Assembly: GCA_963815655.1 (NCBI GenBank)
Contig: CAWFHK010000001.1
Span: 3,720,001-3,784,000 of the forward strand
Direction: 5' to 3'
DNA: 64,000 bases
Origin: JAWOLE01 sp963815655
Lineage (GTDB): Bacteria > Acidobacteriota > Thermoanaerobaculia > UBA5066 > Gp7-AA6
Shown here piece by piece: positions 46,759 through 54,821 of this stretch (the stretch's first letter is position 1; every line of letters starts with the position of its first letter). The translations under genes were made by a program, and so were the position numbers. Under the pieces are notes generated by a model. It was given only the letters and a program-made list of their open reading frames with translations, searched no databases and was not told the origin of the DNA.

Positions 46759-48395
46759 GCGCCCCCAGCGGCGCAGCCGAGGTTCGCCGGCCCGACGCGC
46801 TGGCGCTCGCGCACATCTGGGTCGCCTTCGGTCTCTTCGCCGTCGCCACGCTGCTCGGCCTCTATCAGCTCCTCGAGCGCCACGGGGTGTTGCGGACGTC
46901 CGCCGCCGGCTACTACGAATCCATGACGCTCCACGGCGTCATCCAGGCCTTCGTGCTGACGACGTTCTTCATCCTGGGCTTCGGGTACTTCGTTTCCGCG
47001 ACGAGCCTCAAGCGTCCGATCCGGTGGCCGGGCCTGGCGTGGGCGGGCTTCACGACGATGCTCGCCGGTACGCTGATCGCGGCCTTCTCGATCGTCCTGG
47101 GGAAGGCCACGGTGCTCTACACCTTCTACCCTCCGATGATCGCGCACTGGTCGTTCTACGCCGGCGCGGCCCTGCTCCTCGTCGGGTCCATCCCCTGGAT
47201 CGCGATCACGATCGCGATGGGCATCGCCTGGCGTCGGGAGAATCCCGGCCGGGCGCTCCCCCTGGCCCACTTCGGCATGACGAGCTGCGCGGTCCTCTGG
47301 GCCTGGACGCTCGTCGGCGTCGTGGCCGAAGTGGTCTTCCAGCTCCTTCCGGCTTCGCTCGGCCTCGCGCAGACGATCGACATCGGTCTCGCCCGGGCGC
47401 TCTTCGCCTGGACCCTCCACCCGATCGTCTATTTCTGGTTGATTCCCGCCTACGTCGCGCTCTACGCGATCGTGCCGAAGGCGGCGGGCGGATACCTCTT
47501 TTCCGACGAGATGGGCCGGGTCGTCTTCGTAATGCTCCTCGTCTTCAGCCTGCCGATCGGGCTCCATCACGTGTTCGTGGATCCGGAGCAGGCCGCGGGG
47601 TGGAAGCTCCTGCACGCGTTCGGCACGTTTCTGGTCGCGCTTCCGACGCTTCTGACCGGCTTCACGGTCGCCGCCTCGCTCGAGACGGCGGGGCGCCTGC
47701 GCGGCGGCAAGGGTCTCTTCGGCTGGGTCGGCGCGCTCCCGTGGAGCGAGCCCGTCGCCCTGGGCGGAATCCTCTCTCTCCTCCTGCTCCTGCCCGGAGG
47801 GTTCGGCGGCCTCGTCAACGCCTCGTACGCCATGGACACGATGGTCCACAACACGATGTGGATGCCCGCCCACTTCCACCTGATCTTCGGCGGCGCCGTC
47901 GTCATGATGTACTTCGCGAGCGCCTATGCCCTGTGGCCGAAGTTGACCGGGCGCCGGCTCCATTCGCGTGGCATGGCTGTGACGCAGCTCTGGCTCTGGT
48001 TTATCGGCATGCTCGCGCTGACGATCCCGTGGCACATCGTGGGGCTCCTCTGGATGCCGCGGCGCACGGCCTATTCCCCCTACGACCCGCAGATCGTGGC
48101 GCGGTGGCGCCCCTACACGGCCGCGATGATCGCCGGCGGCGTTCTCCTCGTCCTCTCCGGCGTGATGCTCGTCGTGAACCTCCTGCGGACGCACCGCAAC
48201 CGGGATCTCGAGCCCGACCGGTCCATGGCTTACTCCGACACGCTCGAGCCCGTCGTGGCCGTTCCGGCCCTCTTGAACGGCTTCACGACGTGGAACTGGC
48301 TCCTCGTCGCGCTGATGGCGATCTCGTGGGCCTATCCGATCGGGCAGTTCTTCTTCCTGCACGTCCACAAGGCGCTCCTCTGGGGAGTCCCATGA
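46755..48395 (+). CDS. cbaA: Cytochrome c oxidase subunit I (ba3 type)
   Basis: 546 residues, about 13 helices. Haem and CuB ligands are visible: TLHGVIQAF (haem b His), TLHPIVYFWLIPAYV (CuB His and the cross-linked Tyr), SLPIGLHHVF (paired CuB His) and MWMPAHFHLIFGG (haem a3/b His). Residues of the usual D and K channels of A-type oxidases are not evident, as expected for B-family ba3 enzymes. These have high oxygen affinity and pump fewer protons. Overlaps both neighbours. Confidence 0.95.
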   Translation: MSAPSGAAEVRRPDALALAHIWVAFGLFAVATLLGLYQLLERHGVLRTSAAGYYESMTLHGVIQAFVLTTFFILGFGYFVSATSLKRPIRWPGLAWAGFTTMLAGTLIAAFSIVLGKATVLYTFYPPMIAHWSFYAGAALLLVGSIPWIAITIAMGIAWRRENPGRALPLAHFGMTSCAVLWAWTLVGVVAEVVFQLLPASLGLAQTIDIGLARALFAWTLHPIVYFWLIPAYVALYAIVPKAAGGYLFSDEMGRVVFVMLLVFSLPIGLHHVFVDPEQAAGWKLLHAFGTFLVALPTLLTGFTVAASLETAGRLRGGKGLFGWVGALPWSEPVALGGILSLLLLLPGGFGGLVNASYAMDTMVHNTMWMPAHFHLIFGGAVVMMYFASAYALWPKLTGRRLHSRGMAVTQLWLWFIGMLALTIPWHIVGLLWMPRRTAYSPYDPQIVARWRPYTAAMIAGGVLLVLSGVMLVVNLLRTHRNRDLEPDRSMAYSDTLEPVVAVPALLNGFTTWNWLLVALMAISWAYPIGQFFFLHVHKALLWGVP

Positions 48396-49093
48396 GGCGC
48401 CGGTTCGCCGCCGCTCTCGTCGGCGCGGCGCTCCTCGCCGGAGCGGCCGTGCGCGCGAGCGGTCCGTCGTCGCGCGTCGCGTGGACGCTCGAGACCGTGC
48501 GGCTCGCCCGCGGCGGCGACGCCGCCAGGGGGAAGAAGCTCCACGAGGATTGCGCGAGCTGCCATGGCGACGCCGGGAACGTGGACATCCCCGACGTCCC
48601 GGACCTGGGAGGCCAGGCCCCTCTCTACGTCTTCAAGCAACTCTCCGACTACAAGAGCGGGACCCGCGCGAGCTCCATCATGAACGAAGCCGCCCAGGCG
48701 CTCTCCGAGCGCGATATGGCCGACCTTGCGGCCTTCTACGCCGCGCAGAAGCGCACTCCTTCGGCGGGGAAACCGCCGTCGAACGCCGCCGCCGCGAAGC
48801 TCGCTTCCGTCGGCGACGGCGTTCGCCTGATCCCCGCCTGCGACGCGTGCCACGGCGACCGCGGAGCCGGGAACCCGGCCTTCTACGGAATGCCCGCGCT
48901 CGAGGGGCAGAAGCTCCAGGACCTCACCGTGGAGCTGACCGCCTTCCGCTCCGGCGAGCGGGGCAACGACGTCTACCGCGTGATGCGCGACGCCTGCAAG
49001 AGCCTGACCGATGCCGAGATCGCCGCCCTCGCGTCGTTCTATTCCGGAGCCGCGGCCGAGAAGCCGCCCCCGCCCTCTTCGCCCGGAAAGTAG
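48392..49093 (+). CDS. Diheme cytochrome c, c4-like
   Basis: 233 residues with a signal peptide (FAAALVGAALLAGAAVRA). Two CxxCH motifs: CASCHG (about residue 55) and CDACHG (about 151), each followed by a helical cytochrome c fold with a distal Met (IMNEAAQALSERDMADLAAF; YRVMRDACKSLTDAEIAALA). It is the last gene of the oxidase operon, overlapping subunit I, so it is the probable electron donor to the ba3 enzyme. Confidence 0.9.
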   Translation: MRRRFAAALVGAALLAGAAVRASGPSSRVAWTLETVRLARGGDAARGKKLHEDCASCHGDAGNVDIPDVPDLGGQAPLYVFKQLSDYKSGTRASSIMNEAAQALSERDMADLAAFYAAQKRTPSAGKPPSNAAAAKLASVGDGVRLIPACDACHGDRGAGNPAFYGMPALEGQKLQDLTVELTAFRSGERGNDVYRVMRDACKSLTDAEIAALASFYSGAAAEKPPPPSSPGK

Positions 49094-49094
49094 C

Positions 49095-49643
49095 TCACTC
49101 GAGCCAGTCGAGATCGGTCCGCGTCTTTCGGAGCGTGACCGCCGTCGCGGCGGCTTCGACGAAGACGGCCAGCTCTCCCCACCGCTCGTGCGCCCCGGAC
49201 CAGTCGGAGAAGCCCAGACGGGAGAGCGAGGCGCCGCGGCAGACGATCCCCTCGCGCCGCCGTCCGAACCATTCCTCCGCCCGGGGCTGCGTCTCCGCGT
49301 GCGCGACGCCCGCCGGATAGCCGGGCGCGAAACCGGCCGCCTCGACGCCCTCCGCGGAAGCCACGTCCACGACGCGGCCGGACCACGCCAGCTCCAAGAG
49401 CTGCGGCCTCGCCGCCGGCTGCAGCTCGTCCACCTCCACCGCGGCGAGCCTCAGGCGGTCGCGCGCCACGGCTCTCGCCGAGAACTCGCTGCAGCAGGTG
49501 TAGAGCGCCGCGAAGCTCCGCGTGTTCCAGCGGCCGGGTCGGAAACGGCTGTGGGAAGCGTCGAGGGGATTCGCGTGGCCGGCCCGCAGGACCCGGAAGA
49601 GGGGGACGTGCTCGTGGGAGACGAGCTTCTCGCGGGGAGTCAT
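49095..49643 (-). CDS. RES-domain toxin (NAD+ phosphorylase family)
   Basis: 182 residues from ATG 49643, overlapping the antitoxin stop (ATGA). RES hallmarks: LFRVLRAGHANPLDASHSRF followed by RPGRWNT, then SARAVARDRLRLAAVEV, and near the end RREGIVCRGASLSR. These toxins (for example MbcT) destroy NAD+. The partner gene upstream is the Xre-type antitoxin usual for this family. Converges with the oxidase operon, stop to stop, two bases apart. Confidence 0.85.
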   Translation of the reverse strand: MTPREKLVSHEHVPLFRVLRAGHANPLDASHSRFRPGRWNTRSFAALYTCCSEFSARAVARDRLRLAAVEVDELQPAARPQLLELAWSGRVVDVASAEGVEAAGFAPGYPAGVAHAETQPRAEEWFGRRREGIVCRGASLSRLGFSDWSGAHERWGELAVFVEAAATAVTLRKTRTDLDWLE

Positions 49644-50416
49644 CCTTGATAGGCGAAGGCGCTCTCGTAGCGATCCGCGACTTCCGCGAAGCGGCCCGAC
49701 CGGATCCAGTCGAGCGCGGAGGCTCCGCCGAAGAGCTCCGCCGGCCGCCGGACGACGGAGGGGAGACGGTCCGGCCGGATGATCCGGAGCATCCGCCGGA
49801 GCGCGTTGCCTCCCATGTCGATCGCCGCGAGCTTCTGTTTCGGCACGCTGCTCGCGCCCTTGGCCCAGCGCCGGACCGTCTCTCCGGAGACGTCGAGGAC
49901 CCGGCCGAGCTCCTCGTAGCTCATGTCGAGGCCCTGGAGCAGCTCCTGGATGGTCTGCTGCGCGCGCGGCTCGACCATGTGCTCCCGGAGAATCTCGGCG
50001 AACGCGAGGTTGTAGGTTGAGAGGTAGTCGCGGAAGAGCTCCTCCGAGATGCCCGTCAGCGCCTGGTCGGGCCCGCGGAGGATCTCCTGCGGCTCGCGGA
50101 CCCCCTCCTTGCCGAGCAGGTGCGCCGCCTCCGTCCAGGTGGCCAGCACGCATTCGGAGGCGCGGTCCACCGAGGAGCGCGAGTAGGTCAGGAAGGCGGG
50201 AAAGCCGCGCTGCAGGGCGGTCTCTCGGACGATCACGTCGAATTTCTTCCCCAGGCGCGCCTGGCGATTCAACCGGACGAGGCAGCGATCCAGGACCTTC
50301 AGGAAGACGATCGTCGACTCGATCGTCGGCGCCCCCTCTCCGAGCGGTTCCTCGGAGGAGTTGCCGAGCTCTTCGATGACGATCTCGTGAGCCTTGTCTT
50401 TCGTGATGGCGGACAT
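49640..50416 (-). CDS. Xre/MbcA/ParS-family antitoxin
   Basis: 258 residues from ATG 50416 (GGAGG site). The C-terminal 120 residues are the ParS/MbcA (DUF2384) part: LDMSYEELGRVLDVSGETVR, RRWAKGASSVPKQKLAAIDM and a final ASALDWIRSGRFAEVADRYE. An extra N-terminal half, with SEECVLATWTEAAHLLGKEG-like helices (SECVLATWTEAAHLLGKEG), makes it about twice the common length. It should neutralise the RES toxin and repress the pair through the repeat just upstream. Confidence 0.82.
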   Translation of the reverse strand: MSAITKDKAHEIVIEELGNSSEEPLGEGAPTIESTIVFLKVLDRCLVRLNRQARLGKKFDVIVRETALQRGFPAFLTYSRSSVDRASECVLATWTEAAHLLGKEGVREPQEILRGPDQALTGISEELFRDYLSTYNLAFAEILREHMVEPRAQQTIQELLQGLDMSYEELGRVLDVSGETVRRWAKGASSVPKQKLAAIDMGGNALRRMLRIIRPDRLPSVVRRPAELFGGASALDWIRSGRFAEVADRYESAFAYQG

Positions 50417-50430
50417 TCGAACCTCCGCCT

Positions 50431-50456
50431 CTTTGTGCCACATTCGTGCCACAAAG
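50431..50456 (-). promoter_or_regulatory. Inverted and direct repeat, candidate antitoxin operator
   Basis: CTTTGTGCCAC, ATTC, GTGCCACAAAG: 11-base arms with a single mismatch, and GTGCCAC also repeated directly. It lies 15 bases upstream of the antitoxin ATG, followed by an AT-rich stretch around 50499-50518. Confidence 0.5.
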
Positions 50457-50565
50457 TCAACAATCAGGCGTTCAGCCGGGTCCTGTCAGACCATAAGTCA
50501 TTCATATAAATATAGTTAGATCGCTGGCCGCGACCGGGAGCATGCCCGTGCTGGGGCTCCGGGTC

Positions 50566-52104
50566 TTATCCGGCGGCGGCCACGAACGCGCTCGGGAATC
50601 GGGCCATCAGCGCGACCGCGGCGACCATCTCGCGCATGTCCACGCATTCGCCGATCGTGTGCGCGTTCTGCTCGATGCCGGGACCGATGCCGATCATGGC
50701 CGGGTGCTTGACGGCGCCCGAGACGACCCAGGACTTCCTCTCGGGCACCGGGATCGACGCGTCGTCCTTCCGGACCGGAAAACCGACGCCGTCGGTCGAG
50801 AAGATCCAGCGGTCCACGCGCGGCTCCCGGCGCAGCGCCCCGCGCTCCCCGCCGGCGGCGACGTGCGGCGTCACGACGCCGCGATAGGCCGCGACCGCGG
50901 CGCGCACGGCCGGATGTTCCTCCGGCGTCACCCATCCCATGTAGACCTGCGGGTTGCCGAGCACGAAGCCGTTCCAGGTGGGCCGGTCGTAGGTCGGGAC
51001 CGTCACGTCCACTTTCAAGCCCGCGGCGCGCGCGGCGGCGACGGCCGGGAGATTCGCGACGTCGGCCACGGCCTGCTCCGGCGTCTCGCCGATCGTCAGG
51101 CGCCGGTCGAAGCGGAAGACGAAGCGCTCCGGCACCGCGCAGTCGCTCGGCGTGTCGAGACGCGCCCAGGACGCCGTGCGCGTCCCGTGAGAGAGGAAGG
51201 GATGATCGAGAAATCCGTCGCGCGCCTGGTATCTCTGCGCCGCTTCGACCACGATTGGCGCCCCGAACTCCAGCGGGTTTCTCCCTTCCCAGGGCATCGA
51301 GCCGTGGCAGGACTTACCGGTGACCGTGACCTCGATCTGCATGCGGCCGCGCTGGCCGCGGTAGATGCCGAGCGCCCCCTTGGCCGAGTCGCCGGTCCCT
51401 TCTGTCAGAATCACGGCGTCGGGGATCAACTCCGGCGGCGCTCCCGGCAGGACCTTCCGCATCAGGTACTGAGGCCCGCCGCCGTCGTTGTCCTCCTCGG
51501 CGACCGTCCCGTAGGAACGGACGATCGCGCCGGCAAGCGCCCCCTGCGGCGCGAGCTCGAGCAGGATCTTCGACGCCACGATCTGCGACACGACGCCGGA
51601 GAGCTGGTCGGTCGAGCCGCGCCCGAAGACGAGGTTGTCCCACTCCGACTCGGGGGGCATGTATCCGAGTTCGCGCTTGACGAACTCGCGGTCGAGCCTG
51701 CCGGCGTCGAAGAGCCCGTCGTACGGATCGATGCCGCCGGTCTTCTGCCTCCACGCGCCGCGGAGCGCGTTGACCGTGTCGGTGTGCCCGTCCCAATAGA
51801 TGACGCGCTTCCGGCTCGCCGGGATGCCGTCGGTCTCGTCCTGCACGGTCCAGACGAGGTTCCCGTAGCCGTCGTACCCCACGTCCTCCGGCCGCCGCAC
51901 GCCGCCGATCTCGATCAAGGCGCGCTTCATGTACTCGAGCCGCGGTTTCTCGTGGTTCGACAACCCGCAGCTCGGGTCCCCGCCGTCGTCCGCCGGCCTG
52001 TCCACGTAATCCGCCGGAATCCGGATGACCTCCTTCAGGATCCTCTCCGCCACCGGCCTGTAGCGCGCCGCCAGCTCCGCGACCCGCCCGTCGAGATCGT
52101 TCAT
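50566..52104 (-). CDS. ygeY: YgeY-type M20 family hydrolase (selenium metabolism-linked)
   Basis: 512 residues from ATG 52104 (CGGAGGAGG). Metallopeptidase M20 fold; metal ligands lie in YWDGHTDTVNA, GRGSTDQLSGVV, TVAEEDNDGG and the C-terminal half, with a dimerisation lid (GKSCHGSMPWEGRNPLEFGA). The family is the YgeY/SsnA-cluster hydrolase that travels with ygeW, ygfK and xdhD. Longer than E. coli YgeY (about 400) by internal insertions. Substrate not established; a ureido or amide intermediate of purine breakdown is likely. Confidence 0.85.
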   Translation of the reverse strand: MNDLDGRVAELAARYRPVAERILKEVIRIPADYVDRPADDGGDPSCGLSNHEKPRLEYMKRALIEIGGVRRPEDVGYDGYGNLVWTVQDETDGIPASRKRVIYWDGHTDTVNALRGAWRQKTGGIDPYDGLFDAGRLDREFVKRELGYMPPESEWDNLVFGRGSTDQLSGVVSQIVASKILLELAPQGALAGAIVRSYGTVAEEDNDGGGPQYLMRKVLPGAPPELIPDAVILTEGTGDSAKGALGIYRGQRGRMQIEVTVTGKSCHGSMPWEGRNPLEFGAPIVVEAAQRYQARDGFLDHPFLSHGTRTASWARLDTPSDCAVPERFVFRFDRRLTIGETPEQAVADVANLPAVAAARAAGLKVDVTVPTYDRPTWNGFVLGNPQVYMGWVTPEEHPAVRAAVAAYRGVVTPHVAAGGERGALRREPRVDRWIFSTDGVGFPVRKDDASIPVPERKSWVVSGAVKHPAMIGIGPGIEQNAHTIGECVDMREMVAAVALMARFPSAFVAAAG

Positions 52105-52140
52105 CCACGCCTCCTCCGCGTTGTCGTCCACACTGTCATC

Positions 52141-52378
52141 CTGAGGAGCCCCTCCGTTTCCAATGTCATCCCGAGCCCCTCGCCCTCCCTTGTCATCCCG
52201 AGCGCAGCGAGGGATCTGCTCTCGTCGCTTCGATTAGATCAGACCCGCTCGGGACAGGCTCCGCGAGGGATCTCCCCTCGTCCCTGCTGCCTGCCGAAGC
52301 GAAGTCTCGGTGCAGGCTCCGCGACGAACGATCTGCTCCGGCGATCCTTCGCTTCGCTCGGGATGACAGGGTCGAATC
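52141..52378. repeat. Cluster of dispersed repeats, type 2
   Basis: TGTCATCCCGAGCGCAGCGA then GGGATCTGCTCTCGTCGCTT at 52191-52230, a related TCATCC stretch before it, and the inverted GATCCTTCGCTTCGCTCGGG then ATGACAGGG at 52343-52371. The same element is present at 40430-40468. It separates the two catabolic genes without encoding anything visible. Confidence 0.65.
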
Positions 52379-53515
52379 CTAACCCTTCTCGAGAGGCGCC
52401 AATCGCGCGGAGAGGTCCCTGACCTTGGCCGTCGCCAGCGCGGCCATGATCACGTAGACCTTCCAGTTCGCTTCGCGGGCGACGTTGACGGTGTGGCGGG
52501 ACATGACGCCGGGGGAGACCTCGGCGCCGATGTCTGCGGGGAGGCAGTGCATGTAGAGCGCGTCTCCGCCGCGCGTCAATCCCATGCGCCGCTCGTCGCA
52601 GATCCAGTCCCGGTGACGGGCGTTCTGCGCGAGGGCTTCCTTCTCGATCTCGGCCATTCGCCTGGAATCGAGCGCGCGGTTCGCCTCGACGCGCGAGAGC
52701 ATCAGGCCGTACGGCCCCCAGCTCTTGGGGTAAACGGCGTCCGCTCCGGCGAAGGCCTCATCCATGGACCCCACGACCCTGAAGGAGCCTCCCGACTCCG
52801 CGGCGTGCGCGGCGCCGGAGTCGAGGCACGGCTTCATGAGCGGGTAGCCCTCGGGGTGCGCGAGGGTCACGTGCGCTCCGAAGCGGGTCAGCAGCATCAC
52901 GAGCCCCTGCGGCACCGAGAGCGGCTTGGCATAGCTTGGCGAATAGGCCCAGGAGACCGCGATCTTCTTCCCGGCGAGCCCCTCCGGGAACTTCTCGCGC
53001 AGCCAGCAGAGGTCCGCGAGCGTCTGCGTCGGGTGGTCGAGGTCGCACTGGAGGTTGACGACCGGGACCTTCCGCGGGTCCTGCGTCGCCTGGAGGTAAT
53101 CGTCGATCCCGCGCTTGACGTCTCGCATGAAGGCGTTCCCCTCGCCCAGGATCAGGTCGTGCCGCACACCGAGCGCGTGCGCGTTCATCCCGAGCATCGC
53201 GCCCGTCTCGGCGGCGGTTTCCCCATGCGACACCTGCGTCGAAGACCCGTCCACGATCACCGGCTGCATCCCCAGCCGCGCCGCCGCCCCCGCCCACGCC
53301 GACTTCGTCCGCGTCGAGTTGTCGAAGAAGAGGGCGTAGGCCAGCTCGTCCGGCAGGAGCGCTGCCTTCTTCCCCGCCCGGTCGAGCGCCGCGAGCCGCT
53401 CGGTGACGGAGAGGAACGCGCCAAGCTCCGCGGCCGTGTAGTCGTCGGTCAGAAGAAGGCTCTTGCCGTAAAGGCGGGCGAGCATTTTGAGGTCGGTGGT
53501 GACGTCGGTGTGCAT
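52379..53515 (-). CDS. ygeW: Knotted carbamoyltransferase, YgeW family
   Basis: 378 residues from ATG 53515; a GTG lies directly before it. Carbamoyl-phosphate loop: FFDNSTRTKSAWAGAAARLG; other blocks are VIVDGSSTQVSHGETAAETG, CDLDHPTQTLADLCWLREKF and the MHCLPADIGAEVS motif (HCLP). YgeW belongs to the aspartate/ornithine carbamoyltransferase superfamily with a deep knot. It is a fixed member of the purine/uric acid cluster, where it may use a carbamoyl group from ring cleavage to make ATP indirectly. The true acceptor is unknown. Confidence 0.88.
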   Translation of the reverse strand: MHTDVTTDLKMLARLYGKSLLLTDDYTAAELGAFLSVTERLAALDRAGKKAALLPDELAYALFFDNSTRTKSAWAGAAARLGMQPVIVDGSSTQVSHGETAAETGAMLGMNAHALGVRHDLILGEGNAFMRDVKRGIDDYLQATQDPRKVPVVNLQCDLDHPTQTLADLCWLREKFPEGLAGKKIAVSWAYSPSYAKPLSVPQGLVMLLTRFGAHVTLAHPEGYPLMKPCLDSGAAHAAESGGSFRVVGSMDEAFAGADAVYPKSWGPYGLMLSRVEANRALDSRRMAEIEKEALAQNARHRDWICDERRMGLTRGGDALYMHCLPADIGAEVSPGVMSRHTVNVAREANWKVYVIMAALATAKVRDLSARLAPLEKG

Positions 53516-53524
53516 CACAATTCT

Positions 53525-53560
53525 CCGGGCTGGGACGGTAGTCCGGGCTGGGACGGTAGT
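53525..53560. repeat. 18-base tandem duplication
   Basis: CCGGGCTGGGACGGTAGT occurs twice without a gap, directly upstream of the carbamoyltransferase start. It could be a recent slippage or a repeated binding site. Confidence 0.75.
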
Positions 53561-53654
53561 CTCATTGGAACTTCCCCCCGGGGCCGCCTCAACAAAGGCG
53601 GGAACATCCCGAGCCGGCCTGCGGGGGGCGCGGCTCGGGACTCCCGGCCGATCC

Positions 53655-54557
53655 TCAGTGGCCTTCGCCCTTCTTCTCGGTCTTCGCCGCGGGCTTCTTT
53701 GCCTCGGGCTTCATGGCGGCGGCCGTCTTCGGTTTCCAGAACTCCGGATCGCCGGCGGCCCAATCCTTCGAGACGTAGCTCATTTTCGGGCTGAACGCGA
53801 AGATGTTGGATTCGACGACGCTGTACGCCTCGGCGGCGATCGTCTGCAGCTTCTTGACGTTGTCCTCACCCTCCGCGTCCTGAATCGCCTTCGCCTGGCC
53901 AAACCCCGTGTCCACCGCGTCGAGCGACTTCATGGGAATGAAGACGAGGAACGTCGGAGTCGCCATGCCCGAATAAACCTGATACGTGGCCCAGGCGATT
54001 CTCAAATTCGCCTTCTCGTACCCCGCCTTGACGATCTTGACCGCGTCGGGGAACTGGGTGTCATGCCCCGGCCTGACGCGGAACGTGATGACCCGGAAGT
54101 AGCGCATCTTCGGGAGATCCACGTTCGGCTGGTTGCTGAGATCCTCTCGGAAGACGGCGACGAGGCTGCGCTCGCCGGCTCGGAGCTCGCCGTCTCGGGC
54201 TTCGAGCTGGTCGAGCTCCTTTCTCAGCGCCGCGTTCTTGTCGACGTTGCGCGAGTCCGCCTCCCACGCGGCGAAGGACTCGTACCCGGTCGCGAACCAC
54301 GCCTCGCTCGGACCCGTGATCGAGGTCATCGCGAGGTAGTGGGTCGGCCAGCTCGCGTTCGCGAAGGCCCGAGGCCAGCCGGCCTCGACGACCGCGTGGG
54401 CAGGGGACTTGCCAGGCTTGACCTCTTCGCGATAGATCTGAAGGACCTTCGGCGGAGGCCAGCCCGCCGGAGCCTCCGTCTGCGCGAAGACCGGGAGGCC
54501 GCACGAGAGCAGCGCGGCCGCGATCACCGAAATCCAGGTAGCTTTCCTGATGTTCAT
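53655..54557 (-). CDS. Exported NIPSNAP-like protein
   Basis: 300 residues from ATG 54557 with a signal peptide ending PVFAQTE. Two alpha-beta barrel halves are visible: VLQIYREEVKPGKSPAHAVV, EAWFATGYESFAAWEADSRN and again MRYFRVITFRVRPGHDTQFP, PTFLVFIPMKSLDAVDTGF. The tail is Lys/Ala-rich (AAMKPEAKKPAAKTEKKG). It lies inside the catabolic cluster but belongs to no known step; a protein of similar type is at 10015. Confidence 0.7.
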   Translation of the reverse strand: MNIRKATWISVIAAALLSCGLPVFAQTEAPAGWPPPKVLQIYREEVKPGKSPAHAVVEAGWPRAFANASWPTHYLAMTSITGPSEAWFATGYESFAAWEADSRNVDKNAALRKELDQLEARDGELRAGERSLVAVFREDLSNQPNVDLPKMRYFRVITFRVRPGHDTQFPDAVKIVKAGYEKANLRIAWATYQVYSGMATPTFLVFIPMKSLDAVDTGFGQAKAIQDAEGEDNVKKLQTIAAEAYSVVESNIFAFSPKMSYVSKDWAAGDPEFWKPKTAAAMKPEAKKPAAKTEKKGEGH

Positions 54558-54821
54558 CCTTCGCCCCCTCCTCAAAGGGCCGTCGCCGTTGTGGAAGCCT
54601 CACTCGAGCCGGACCTGTCGGATCGACGCGAAACCTCGCTTCAAATCGCGCTAACGCTGCGACAACTCTATGACACTTCGCCGGCCTTCTCCGCCGATCC
54701 CTCGACAGCTCCCCGAACCTTCGTACGCACGACCGGGATGCCGACAGGCTGCTCACGCGGGCTCGACGAGACTCCAACCCCGGCGCGGGTGCCGCCGCGC
54801 CTCGAGCCGCCCTGATCGGCA

